Source of the DNA: Mesorhabditis belari | Taxonomy: Eukaryota; Nematoda; Chromadorea; Rhabditida; Rhabditidae | Length of the DNA stretch: 64,000 nucleotides | NCBI GenBank assembly: GCA_958450365.1 | Contig: CAUEEP010000904.1 | Coordinates: 496,001-560,000, forward strand | Reading direction: 5' to 3' | Part shown: positions 1-11,231 of the stretch, piece by piece | How the letters are laid out: every line of letters starts with the position of its first letter | How positions within the stretch are numbered: the first letter of the stretch is position 1 | The notes under the pieces: model-generated | Databases searched by the model: none | The model's input: only the letters and a program-made list of their open reading frames with translations | Told to the model about the DNA's origin: nothing | Translations under genes and position numbers: made by a program

Positions 1-665
1 AGCAAGTTTTCTTTTTTCTATGTATATAAAAAAATTGTTCAAGAATATTCTAAATGAAATTTATAAATTAATAAAGTTTGTTTTTCTAAGAACTTTAATT
101 TTTAGTTTATCGGCTGGCCTGCTTTTTATAGATCAAGCTAAGTTTTTGAAAAGTTCCTTTTTACCTACTCTTTGACCGAATTCGAAAAAGCTGAGCGAAA
201 AAAAAAACAACCATGTGGTTCTATTTGAGGAAATGCAGTTACACTTATAAGTAGCATCAATCTCTATCAGAGTAAGGTATTGAAGTGAAACTAGCTACTT
301 TTGATCATAAACTTGATGGACAGAACTCAAGTTTTGTTTCTTTTCTGCTTCTCGCAGCATGCTTTGTAATCTCGAAATGAAATAGTGCAATTTTCGCCGT
401 TTAAAAGTCTCACAGCCTCTTTGGAACGTTCCCTTGTAAGTATAACTAGTCTACAAATGCGAATTTGCCCACTCTACTACTTGATCGTCTTTATTACGGG
501 TGAGAACAAAAGGAACAAAAGGAGTCAAAATCTTGGATTCTTATTTAAAGAATGAGGAGTGAATTTTTCAATAATGGTATCCATTAAACCTACCTACGAA
601 AGCTACACCACCTTACCAAAAACCTGCTTCTCCACATCCCATAAAATCTCTTAAATTCTTTTTAG
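1..665. other. Upstream non-coding stretch
   Basis: No coding exon could be supported before 666, although the acyltransferase gene must have a first exon here or further upstream, because its exon at 666 opens mid-codon. The only structure seen is a copied piece of that gene at 459-567 (separate entry). The rest is AT-rich and has no recognisable repeat. Confidence 0.5.
459..567 (+). repeat. Upstream copy of exon 2 end plus intron start of the acyltransferase gene
   Basis: Bases 459-567 nearly repeat 926-1035. The copied block holds the 3' part of the exon that encodes ICPLYYLIVFIT, the GTGAG donor, and about 65 bases of the intron. The upstream copy has an extra short AACAAAAGG duplication. 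It has no acceptor or matching phase in front of it, so it is read as a dead exon fragment, not as an alternative exon. Confidence 0.75.
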
Positions 666-3600
666 ATGTGAGCGATTTTCGACAAGACATCGCTCTTTTG
701 AGAGCTCTCGCCATATTGGCCGTTCTCGGTTATCATTTTTGGCCTTCGATTTTCCCGGAAGGATTTCTCGGAGTTGATCTGTAAATCATTCAAATCTTTT
801 GTCTCTATCTTGCCGTGAAAGTTTAGCTTTTTCGTCATTTCTGGTTACTTGATGATAGTGGTGCTCGATCGATCGAAACTCATTCCCCATCATATGATTG
901 TCGAGTTTTACTATAAACGAGTAAAGCGAATTTGCCCACTCTACTACTTGATCGTCTTTATTACGGGTGAGAACAAAAGGAGTCAAAATCTTGGGTTCTT
1001 ATTTAAAGGATGAGGAGTGAATTTTTTAATAATGATATATCATGCATCCAACAGAGACTACTATAACTTTGGTGGCTAAAATCGCTGAAAAATCATCAAC
1101 TAGATAATTAGATTAGAATAGGATTGACGGATGATTCGGAAACTAGATTGTTTTCCAATAGAATGCACTAGATCTCTGTTTCCTAGGTCTGATGCCAATG
1201 GAACAACTTTCTCTAGTAAGCATTGCATTCCACTCCTTTTATCATTTACCTTACCTTCTGGGTATTCAAATTGAAGATGAGCCTAAATGAACCCGGACCG
1301 AGTGACCCGGTTCTTTTAATCAATCACGAAATTGAATCAAGTCTAGATCTATCACTATTTACAGTCAAAACTATAAATAATCTTCTATTTTCAGGTTTTT
1401 TTGCAATGTTTGTCTATTCGGCCAGCTGGGCCCAGCAATATTTCTCCTACTATCTTCCGTCAAATTTATTGACACTAAATTTGAGAATGGTCTCAACAGA
1501 TGGTGACTATTTCGAAGAAGTTTGTTTGTATTTTCGTTTATTTGTATTTCCGAAGAAATTTGTAGGAGAAAAGTCTAACAATTTCATATTCTAGGGAACC
1601 GTTGGGATTCCATTTCTTCATTTTTGGTCTCTAGCTGTAGAGATGCAATTCTATATTGTCGCACCAATCATTTTTCTCTGCTCAAAGATGCAAGTCGAGG
1701 GTATAATAAATCGATTGTGTTTCTCTCAAGAAATAGCGCAAAATCGGAAACGAACGCAAAATAGAAAACATTTAAAATAAACTGAATATCTTAAAAATTG
1801 TAGAAGATATTTGAGATATTCTGTTGATTTCGACCTAACCCGTTTCCTATTTCACACTATTTCTTGAGGGGAACACACTCTAATAATAAATATTTCTTTT
1901 TATTTGAATTAAGCCAAATGAATTCAGGCTATCGATGTGGATGGTTAATAATGCTCATAATCCTGGTGATTTCGCTGAAATTCCGCCTCGAAATCACCCC
2001 AATCACCGCTTTTTATCATCCGTTTGCGAGACTTTGGCAATTCCTGATCGGAATGCTGGCCTCCTTTTGGACAGAGGAAATTACGGTGATTATAAGGCTG
2101 AATCTCAAAAATCCAACTTATTGGGTTGGTGAATTGAAAACTGCCGGACTTTGAACTAAAATTTATTCAAAATAAAGCCATGAATTCATTCCAAATAATT
2201 TCCATTATTATTGACGACTTCTACCCATTTTACAGGCAATTTGATTCCTCTTTCGGATTCCTCTTTCGTAGTAGGATTTTGGTTTGTGTGTGGGACAAGT
2301 GTGAGACTCAAAAATGGAGGACTAGAAGGAGATGTCCAAGTTTGAGCACTTTCTTCAAAAGAAACCCATTTTGGTGTCAATTGAAAAGTTGTAGAGAATC
2401 AAAAATTAGGCTTATAGCCAAATTTCCAAAAAGATACGCTTAGTAGTTTCGCTTAAAATGCAAGTTTTGTTGCAAGTTTTGTGAAAATTCGTAAATTTCG
2501 CATTTCTTGAAAACCAGCTTTTGAATCGTTCTGAAAATTTGGATATAAGCTTCATTTTTGATTCTCTACAACTTTTCCATTGACACCAAAATGGGTTTCT
2601 TTTGAAGAAAGTGCTCAAACTCTCACAGATGACAATGGCCGGCAGTTTTCAACTCACCAACCCAATAGGTATGGGCTGAATTTATTTACGGCATATATGT
2701 AGTATAGCAACGTAAAAAGGTTAAAAAAACGGAATATTTTTCTTATTTTTGGTCCAATCAACAACTGTTTGACTAAACTCGTTTGCTAACTTGCACACAG
2801 GCCTCGAATCTGACTTCAGATTCGGCCTCAACATAGTCGTAAGCCCCCGGGTATCAATATCCAGCCCGAAAAACCCATTCCCTGATTTTTTTCCGAAAGA
2901 CGAACATTTTACAATAATTCATAGCAAAGACAACTTTTTTCATTGAATAACGAAAGCAAAACAATATCCCGCGGTCTGGGTCCGAACCGGGATCTGAAGA
3001 CCGGCGCGCTATCCCCTTGGTCACACCTGCTCCTCCACACCTCGAAAAATTTTTGTGCCTACGGACGGACAGACGGAACAACAGACAACCCTCAATTATA
3101 TACAGCAAATTTCCTGTGAAATTCTCTAGATTTCATAAGGAAAACAAAGTTGATTGAATTCCAAATCAGCAAAAAAATTCAGTTTTTTAACTTTAAGTTA
3201 CTGCATACATTTGAAATTGCAACTCGACTCACCGCCATTAATAACCCAAATCTTTTAGTCAAAAGAGATACAACAAGTGCAGCCAAACCGAAAACTCAAG
3301 GCAATCGCCGTGGTTTCTCTTTTATTGACGTTTGTCGTGTTTCTCCCGGTTCAATTGCTCGACCCACGGCTGATCCAAATCTTTGTCACAATAATGGTCG
3401 GCGTCTTCATGAAATTTGCTCCACATAGGTAGAGATAAAACTAGAAAAACGCAACAAGTTACGATGGCATTTCCCAGTGACACCTAGCCTTTTCAGTGAA
3501 GATTTTGAGGTCAAAGATCTCAAGATTGAAAGTCATTCGGCAAAATTGAATGCGGGTTCGAAATCTCCATGAAAAACTCGATCAAATAAGCCCGTTAACT

Positions 3601-6600
3601 CGTTAATTGCGTTAATTGCTTTAATTGTGAAATCCCATTACTCGTTAACTTTCTCTAGTAAGCAGAAAATTGTACAGAATTTTTATAAAAAAGTTCTCAT
3701 AACGAAGTCTGCCACTTTCTGTTATCAGGCAAAATAAAATGGGCAAAGTGATAATTTTATTTTCTAGAACAGTTTTCACAATACTATAAGAAACCATAAA
3801 TAGCAGAAAGGCAAAATCAATTCAATTTCTGTAGCTTGATTGATTGGTCAAAGTTTCGTCTGAACTATCTGGGCGAGATCTCCTATGCTCTCTATTTGAT
3901 TCACTATCCGGTGCTCAGCTATTCAAAGTATTTGGCTTCATATTACGATCTTGAAGAAAATATCGGTTTGTCGGATGCTGGCTCTATGAAAAGAATCGAG
4001 ATTTTGCAGTAAAATGCCTAGCTTTTGTGATGTCTTTTCTACTGAGCGCCCTCGTTCATCATTTCTACGAAAAACCCATGCTTGTAGCTGATAGGAAAAC
4101 GGTTTTCAAGGAGATTCTCAAATTTCTCATTCTTTCATTGTTGATCAGCTGGAAATGGGCATCGATTGTACACCCGGAATGTGGTAAAGTTCTTTAATTT
4201 TTGAATAGAATAGTTTTGAAGTGAAGGGATAACCTTCACTCCCCACTTTTAGGTGGGAAGGGAAAGGGGGAGTCCGAAACTTACCCCCACCCATTTTTTT
4301 TAGTGCCATGAGCCGACTCTTTCGACACGATTTTGTAAGACGATAAAAAGAATAGTGGCTGGGGGTAAGAATAGATGAAGAATATGGGGCTGAGCCTAGT
4401 AATGGTCCTAAAAACAACATAATCTGGATCACAAAAAGCAGTATTTTATTTGTCGTGCAATTCTTTCCCTATCAAAAAAAAAGAAATAGTCTTTCACCTC
4501 TTGTCTGCTGCCTTTACAGAAGCAGAGGTGTACCTTTACAGCCCAATCTTGATGCTTTCTGCGAACAGGGGAAGGGTTGCTAGGTTGTGGGATTCCTCTT
4601 ACTAGGGAAGAGTACTAGGTTACCGTCGGATTTCGAAACGAGACCTAGCCCATCCGATAGAAAATAGAAAATTCGAACTCACTGCAAAAATTCGATCCGT
4701 TCCGTAAACAAGCGCACTACCCGCTACACCAAGACCGCCGTTAAAAGAGAAGCGTAAACTCAGCTCAAGAGTGTTTAGCAAAAGATCTGATGCCAGAAAT
4801 CTCGCGTTTTCGAGCTATTCAGCAGATCTCGATTACAGATTTGGATTCCCCGTTCGATTTTCTATCGGATGGGCTAGATTTCTATCGGATGGCATTTCGA
4901 AATCCCACGGTCACCTAGTACTCTTCCCAAGTATCCTAAGGCTGCAAGCCTAGATTTTTGAGACTAAAAAAGTTTTCGCTTTTTCCATAAAAATCCACGA
5001 CTTTCCAGCTATGAAATCGATTGTCGAGGAGAACCGTAAAGCGTACAAGACAATGTATAAATTGGAGGAGGGAGTAATGGTGAATGACGCGTGGAAACAG
5101 AAACGATCCGATATGGGACATTACCAATATAAGGCTAGTATTTTCAAAGTAGAGCACAGAACATTAGAAATATAAACAATTGAGAAAAGCAATCGCAAAA
5201 GAAAGCTAGAATAAACTTTAGAATGGAACCGGAAAGTATCGTGTGGTCGTTTCGGGAAACTCTTGGGCGTCACAGCAGACGCATGTAAGAAAAGGCGACA
5301 CTGAAGTTTTATTTTCACATCTTTGCTGACAGAAGATTTCAATTTTCGGCACTAGTCGATTGTACGCCCCAGCACATCAAATACGGTTATACACTCTCAA
5401 CCCAGGGACTTTTCTGCTAGAGTTGAGCTCAGCGGCGCCGCACCTGTATCGAGGCGTGCATACTATAACCAGAACTTGTTCTACAGGGCCCGGGTCTACC
5501 AAACCACTTACCATTTACCATCTAGCATTTACCAATTTCCAATCTAACAATTTTGCTAAACGGATTTACCAGTTTAGCATTTACCAATTTTGCAAAATCG
5601 ATTTAGCATTTAGCACCTTTGCTAAATGCTAAATGCTGAATTTTTCATGAGCACATGAAGTTCAAGTGCTCAAAACTGGTCAAATTTTGGCTTGTTTTGT
5701 AGCCAGAGGATGTTGGAGTTGAAATCTGTGATTAGTTTTTTGATATCTTTGTCCAGAGCAGAGCTATAAATGTTTTTTCGGAGCTGGCGGCACTGCTAAA
5801 CACTCTCGGAGGTGTTTAGCAAAAAAAAGCTAATTTTGCTAAATCTAAACTTGCTAAATGCGTTGGTGCAACCGTGGAATTTAGCAAAACTCGTTGGTGG
5901 ACGCAAAACTTTTGCTAAATTTAGCAGTTGGTGGGCCCAGGCTCAGGTGCCCCTAATACATGCGCGATCCTTCTGTGCCTGGCTACCCCTCATTTTTCGG
6001 AGGGGGATACAATTGTACTTGATTCAATGGAGTGTATAACCGGCTAGTAACAAATTTTTTAGATAGTACGAGAAATTCTTCAAAACGATATCCAAACGAT
6101 GGACATGTTCGCCATCGCGGCTTCGGCGGTTCCATTCGATTATGTAAAAGGTAAAAGTCACTTGTCAGATTACTGGATGCGCCAGAATTATGGAAACTCA
6201 AGTTATTCAGCCTAGCTCGGTTCTCGATGCCTCAAAACAAATAATTCTATTTTGCTAGTACATTCTGCGTTACTTGCTCTAGGAAAAACATTATTGAACA
6301 AAGGTAACTGTTTCCTAAAAGTTCTAATAATTATTCAAAGTGCGCGGGAATGTCCAAATGGTTAGATAGAACTTTCTGCAGGAAAAGAACCGCTTCTTTT
6401 ATTAAATTTTAATGTTTATAACTACTTCTTGGACATGTTCATGTTTTTGGGCAAATGGAACCATAAATAGAATCTTAGAACGATTCAGCAAAAAAGAATT
6501 ATTTGATTTGAGGCATCGAGGACTGAGTTAGGCTCAATAAATCGATAAAGTTACCATATTTCTGCCGCACCTTGTCCTTTCATTTTCGAATATTTAGGTC

Positions 6601-8737
6601 AATCGGAGGGATATTGGAAATTCGTTGAGGAGACTCGGCCTCAGATTGTTTTCATTTTATTGAGGTTTTGAAAGAATTGGCTTGGTTTTTTAGTGAACTT
6701 TTTGTATAATAGGTACGTACAAGGCCATCTGAAACCCCTTCAAAAGAATGACAAAATTCTAGAACTGTACTTGAATGCGACAAGAAGACTGAGGTGAGCA
6801 ATGAAACTTTGAATCTATTTAAACATCACAAGAGTTTATAATCGCAATCTTTTTTTTGTGTAACTGAGTAAATTTATCAGCTATTTTCTCTTTACTGAGG
6901 TGGGAGGCCCGGCTAGGACCGTACATGCAATTAAAGAGTCAGTTTTGATAATGAGCCAGTCAACCAGAGCTTTGGAACTGACTTTATTGTCAATGGCAAT
7001 GTCAATGTCAATGTCAATATCAATGTCTATCTACATATTTCAATTATTCTTATTCAGTAAATTTGCTGATCACATCTTCATCGAATCTCATCAACCATAC
7101 TGTCCCAAGGACATTACAACGCCATGGGCTTCGTTCCTTCGAAAATACGTTGATGTGCTCGAGAAAGGTGGTGATCCGAACAAAATGGTGCACCGCAATT
7201 TTGACGTTAAGTTTTCTTTCCACTTTTTAACGCATAAAATTTAGCCAGAAGCCTTCGATAATCATGCTATTCACAAAAGGTTGGCTGTTGTCTTGAAGGA
7301 GTGTCCAAAATGTCATTTGATCAATGTGGCCGAGCAGTTTATAGGTAAATCATCTTGCTCACAAAACGACAAACATGATAATCATTTTTGATATGATAAT
7401 CAGACACGCATTAGCTAGCTTTAGGCAAAGTTTCATTCCGATCTAATGACTGGGCTTCAAGCAGAAGGCTTTTGTTTGAAAACTGATTAGCCAGAAGCCT
7501 TCGATAATCATGCCATTCACAAAAGGTTGGCTGTTGTCTTGAAGGAGTTCTGATCTAGTCCACATCGCATAACAAGAGTTTTTGCTTGTGAGCTTTCTTA
7601 AAGATTGAACTAGGTGTTTTTATGAAACTTTTGAAACATTGTTAGTATTCGATTGTCTATTAGGCAGCAAGTTTTTCCCCCGTTTTGATGAATGCAAGTT
7701 GAGCTATGAACAAAAGAGCGAAAAAAGTCACTTGCAAGATATTTTCCTGGAAAATTTTTCAGAAAAGAATCCAATCCAGAAACTTTTTTACCAGTGTTTT
7801 TTATCAGCGCCTAGATAAGAGATTTGGTATAAAATTCCCATTACCACATGAACTTTTAGACATTTCAAAACTTACTTTTTTTAGTTTTAAGCAACTTTTT
7901 GATAATTTGAAATGCTGTCAAAGTTTTTTGGGAAAGTACTTGGTATCTTTATGTTTTTATTCAAATTATCCTCTTCAAAGTATCTACTTCAAATTGGCTG
8001 GCAAATGGGCTGGTCAATTGGCTTCAAATTGGCTTCAAATTGCCAACTTTTGGCTGGAAATGTTTAGGGCTAGCAGAAAAATCTAGTACACAGAAGATCA
8101 AAGAGTCCAAATCGACTGACTTCAAACAAAAGTCTTCTGCTTGAAGTCCAGCTATTAGATCGAGATGAAACTTTGCCCAAAGCTAGGCAATACGTGCCTG
8201 ATTAACATATTAAAAATGCATAAAGAGCTATAGTTTGCTCTTTGATAAAACTATTTTTCCCTTACCCTCCAGAGGGGGCTTCTATTAGAGAGGGGCCCCG
8301 GGGGGCCTTACCTATACTGTAATTGAAGGAGAGGGGGCTTCAATTACAGTCTAGGTAAGGTATGGTTGAATACTTTAGGTCCATATCCACGCAGAAACCA
8401 GAAACGCAGTACTATTAGAAACGCAGTACGATTAGAAACGCAGTTCTATTAGAGCAAAACTTTAGACATAGCTAGACTTTTATATTAATCATAATGACAA
8501 GAATCATTAGTCCCTTTGTAGAAGAGACGATAACTTTTCCCTGAAAAAGAATTAACTGAACTTTTAAGTGTCTTAACTTGTTTAGATCTCAAATTAAACA
8601 AGTTTTTGATTTTAGATCGAAAAAAGGGAAAAATCGTGACTTTCGATGCAAAGACCCAAATGGCCTATGTGGATAATGATTTTTTTCAATCGTTTCTTTT
8701 TTTCGATTTATCTCGTGTATCGTTGCAACTTTTCTAG
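666..8737 (+). CDS. OAC/NRF-6-like membrane acyltransferase with C-terminal SGNH domain (5' end missing)
   Basis: Likely transfers acyl groups to a membrane or extracellular acceptor; substrate unknown. Exons by frame and phase: 666-780, 827-966, 1187-1261, 1395-1519, 1595-1700, 1928-2085, 3259-3428, 3835-3965, 4010-4183, 5009-5133, 5222-5284, 6063-6150, 6598-6664, 6713-6793, 7058-7205, 7245-7344, 8616-8737. About 660 residues are visible. The N-terminal half is acyltransferase-3: RQDIALLRALAILAVLGYHF with the family histidine, then GVDLFFVISGYLM, FYYKRVKRICPLYY, FLHFWSLAVEMQFYIVAP and YLGEISYALYLIHYPVLS, with multiple membrane helices. After about 4184 comes the SGNH-hydrolase-like half: VVVSGNSWASQQ is block I with its serine, followed by WKFVEETRPQIVFILL. 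The donor after 5133 is GC, not GT. The last exon reads GKIVTFDAKTQMAYVDND, where the family expects a D-x-x-H motif next; here it runs to a stop without the histidine. Exons 3, 4 and 17 are the least certain. The first exon is not found. Confidence 0.88.
2121..2665. mobile_element. MITE family D, complete copy, in an intron of the acyltransferase gene
   Basis: The element opens with TTGGGTTGGTGAATTGAAAA and closes with the inverted form, CACCAACCCAA. Both ends are flanked by TA, the mariner-type target duplication. The interior is a second inverted repeat built on CACTTTCTTCAAAAGAAACC. There is no transposase. The same family occurs at 36.4-37.3, 58.9-59.4 and 62.8-63.7 kb. Its ends resemble, but do not match, the mariner at 43.9-45.2 kb. 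Confidence 0.88.
2968..3090 (-). repeat. tRNA-like (SINE-type) piece
   Basis: The reverse strand reads like a tRNA promoter module: an A-box-like GTGACCAAGGGGATAGCGCG followed by a B-box-like GGTTCGGACCC. No full cloverleaf can be drawn. It is followed by a short GGACGGACAGACGG run, the same motif that follows the tRNA-like piece at 56.0 kb. It lies in an intron of the acyltransferase gene. Confidence 0.6.
4573..4931. mobile_element. Foldback element with a tRNA-like module
   Basis: The arms at about 4600-4665 and 4860-4930 are inverted copies (GGGAAGAGTACTAGGT against ACCTAGTACTCTTCCC; both carry the CATCCGATAGAAA motif). Between them, 4680-4740 on the reverse strand reads as a tRNA-like Pol III module (A-box-like TGGTGTAGCGG, B-box-like GTTCGAAT). 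It lies inside an intron of the acyltransferase gene. Confidence 0.65.
7486..7548 (+). repeat. Copied fragment of the acyltransferase exon at 7245-7344
   Basis: The stretch TTAGCCAGAAGCCTTCGATA onward repeats 7241-7300 with about one mismatch. The copy includes the splice acceptor TTAG and the codons for PEAFDNHAIHKRLAVVLKE, then diverges and has no usable donor. It is probably a dead partial exon duplication inside the next intron. Confidence 0.8.
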
Positions 8738-8749
8738 CTATTTTTTTAG

Positions 8750-9115
8750 AAATGGAAAGTAAATTTGTTGATCACCTTACGCAACATCAATCTACGAAGA
8801 AATACAATTGGATTCCCGATGTCACAAAGCACGCCGAAATAGTGAAAACGATCAAACAAATAACCAGTGAAGATACAAAAGGAAAAAGGACTCCTGAAGA
8901 AATCAATTTGTTGGCGCGCTTTACTTTGCAAAAGGAGAACGATCTGGACATCATCTACAACATTGGAAGAACCGAAGAAATGAAACGAGTGATGATCAAG
9001 GAAAATCTCTTTGAACTGTTGATGTTGATAAAAGCACACAAGGATCATGGGCACGGACCAAAGGAGACATCATATCGCTCAGCAGTCGGCGCCGAATCTC
9101 TCACCGGATCTCAAG
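8750..9115 (+). CDS. Unrecognised ORF downstream of the acyltransferase gene
   Basis: An open frame starts right after a strong acceptor (TTTTTTTAG at 8741-8749) with ATG at 8752. It encodes about 120 residues that look like real protein (charged, helical: KHAEIVKTIKQITSED, EEINLLARFTLQKENDLDII, HKDHGHG). A good donor is at 9116. The ATG two bases after the acceptor would fit a trans-spliced, operon-like second gene. Alternatively it is a further exon of the acyltransferase gene, joined from a donor near 8719; VDHLT would then sit about where the family's catalytic D/H pair belongs. In the next candidate exon (9175 on) no frame clearly continues it. No family recognised. Confidence 0.4.
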
Positions 9116-9392
9116 GTATTTTTTGTAGCGTTTGTTTAATTGCTTTTTTTTGGGCACAAGCACTGTAAGTGTACAGATGCGTAAATGGTCGATGTGTATG
9201 CCTCAAGTCCAACGTTTTGTGCAACAGTCGATGTCACAACAGCAATCCCTGCTCAAACAAGTAACATTTAATTTTTAATTATTTTTTGGTTCAACTTGAT
9301 TTTGTTCTAACATTTTGTTGTGTTGCACTTTAGGGAAGTTGTTAATTAATTTTTTTGTTGTTGTTAAGCTTGTTTGCTTATTATATGTTTGC

Positions 9393-9417
9393 AATAAATT
9401 GTTGCAAAGTGAATAAA
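9393..9417 (+). terminator. Two AATAAA poly(A) signals
   Basis: AATAAA occurs at 9393-9398 and 9412-9417 on the + strand, downstream of the last plausible coding exon of the acyltransferase region. This is a reasonable 3' end for that transcription unit. A minus-strand gene fragment ends at 9451, so the two would converge. Confidence 0.45.
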
Positions 9418-9450
9418 ACTTGCAATTCATAATGCAAAATTTCATTTCAT

Positions 9451-9850
9451 TTAACTCTCAGTCATTTCGAAAAGAATCTTGCGTAATATTTCCGCAAATT
9501 CATCTTGAATTGCCGTCTCTGAGTCAGTCGAGTAAAGTTTTTCGCAAGATCCGCTTAGAATAGCCAGCGATTGCAGTAGGTTTTCCAACCACCCTTCGAC
9601 TTTCGTATAAATATTTTCATTGTAATTTGTGCCCACCATCAACGACTCGAGTATGGACGTCCCACCGGCGGTTCGATCGAGCATTTTTTTAGTCATATAA
9701 TTTTTCAAATTCCATCAGCACTGTTTTCAGTTCCTTCAGAAATTCCTCGATTGAGTCGGGCAAAAACAAGGTTACTACTGTTCCGAAAATAACCGTAGGT
9801 ACAGAAACAATTGAAGCTACTCGAATGATCTTTACTTTATTTTCCTTTTA
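9451..9850 (-). pseudogene. Frameshifted fragment of an unrecognised membrane-anchored protein
   Basis: Two minus-strand frames together look like one protein. The first (about 9850-9688) has a hydrophobic segment, IIRVASIVSVPTVIFGTVVT, then EEFLKELKTVLMEFEKLYD and a stop. The second (9708-9451) continues with RTAGGTSILESLMVG, LENLLQSLAILSGSCEKLYS and ends at a stop. They overlap at a run of seven A near 9683, so a frameshift is likely. There is no start ATG. The upstream side is cut by a dead transposon at about 9860. Function unknown. Confidence 0.5.
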
Positions 9851-10040
9851 TGAATGCTAGTTGGAGTGACCCTATTTGCCACGTTCTCGGAACAACGTCT
9901 CTATTCTAGTTTGTTTCACTTAGCTAAAAGCCATTTTGTAAAGAAATAGTGGACCATTTTGATGAAGATTTTGTAAAGAAATAGTGGACCATTTTTCGAG
10001 ACGCGGCCGAAAACCTAACTTGACAACAAAGAAGAATATC

Positions 10041-10300
10041 AAGAAGGATTTCATCAGCTTTAAGCAGTGGCCACCATCAAGCCCCGATTTAAATCCGATA
10101 GATTGCTAGGTCTGGAGTGTTCTCAAAGTAAATGCCTGCGCAAAAGCGCATTCTAGCATTGATTCACTGAAAAAAAATCACTCCAGAAAGCTTGGGCTGA
10201 ACTCGATCCTGCTTATCTTTTGGCCACCATTGACGGCCCCGAAAAACATCTCGCCGGTTGCGCAGCCGCTCATGGAAATATTTTTGAGAAGAAATAAATC
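10041..10300 (+). pseudogene. Tc1/mariner transposase, 3' fragment
   Basis: Readable with stops and frameshifts: FKQWPPSSPDLNPID is the typical third-catalytic-residue region of Tc1/mariner DDE transposases, followed by VWSVLK and a C-terminal helix region ending at a stop near 10298. About 60 bases of directly repeated sequence (TTTTGTAAAGAAATAGTGGA twice) precede it at 9933-9990. It is too broken to be active. Confidence 0.75.
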
Positions 10301-10807
10301 AAATTGTTGAAAGCAATCTTGAGGCTTAGAATTGAAATTGTTTTCGCATGATTATTACAGATTTTAAACGCTATAAAATAACCTCAAAAATTCTTTGATT
10401 TTAAATTTCTTCACAAATGATGTTTTTTAAAACGTTTTTCAGTTTGATTTGTGAATCAGATCTTTCAAAGTCACCTCTACAAACATCGCCAAAGAAAATC
10501 GCAGAAATTATCTTTGAAAATCTCGCGAAAGAATGCGGCTTTTAGAGATAAAAGGCTATTTTAAGAAATTCTAACGAAAAACGTCACGATCTTTTCAGGA
10601 GCGATCAACCAAAAAAAAAGCTGATTCAGCAAAAAAATGGTGAATGCTCTTTCAACAGGTTGATCACAAATTTGCGAAAAACTAGGCTGAGATGCAAGTG
10701 TACCATATTTAAGCTTGAGACTTGAACGTTTTTTGAATGTTCAGCGGATCGTCTCTTTTGACTTGGTTTTCAAATTTCAAGGAAACCTATAAACTTCTTG
10801 AGATACA
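10301..10807. other. Non-coding stretch
   Basis: AT-rich sequence with no open frame of interest and no strong repeat. It leads into the minisatellite. Confidence 0.5.
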
Positions 10808-11231
10808 CTTGACGCTTGAGGCTTGACGCTTGAGGCTTGACGCTTGAGGCTTGACGCTTGAGGCTTGACGCTTGAGGCTTGACGCTTGAGGCTTGACGCT
10901 TGAGGCTTGAGGCTTGACGCTTGAGGCTTGACGCTTGAGGCTTGACGCTTGAGGCTTGACGCTTGAGGCTTGACGCTTGAGGCTTGACGCTTGAGGCTTG
11001 ACGCTTGAGGCTTGACGCTTGAGGCTTGACGCTTGAGGCTTGACGCTTGAGGCTTGACGCTTGAGGCTTGACGCTTGAGGCTTGACGCTTGAGGCTTGAC
11101 GCTTGAGGCTTGACGCTTGAGGCTTGACGCTTGAGGCTTGACGCTTGAGGCTTGACGCTTGAGGCTTGACGCTTGAGGCTTGACGCTTGAGGCTTGACGC
11201 TTGAGGCTTGACGCTTGAGGCTTGACGCTTG
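10808..11231. repeat. 14-bp minisatellite, about 30 copies
   Basis: A nearly perfect head-to-tail array of GACGCTTGAGGCTT. The only clear break in register is near 10903, where one GACGC half-unit is missing. Such homogeneity implies recent expansion. Confidence 0.95.

Noticed and set aside
7669..7830. Alternative last acyltransferase exon (GSKFFPRFDECKLSYEQK)
   Set aside because: Splice phase fits and the sequence faintly resembles the expected F-D-x-x-x-x-x-L-S-Y region, but the exon at 8616 (FDAKTQMAYVDND) matches that region better. It could be a decayed duplicate exon.
10808..11231. Possible CRISPR-like array
   Set aside because: Units are 14 bp, contiguous, with no unique spacers; the genome is eukaryotic. 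It is a minisatellite. The same applies to 27607-28136 and 46852-47058.
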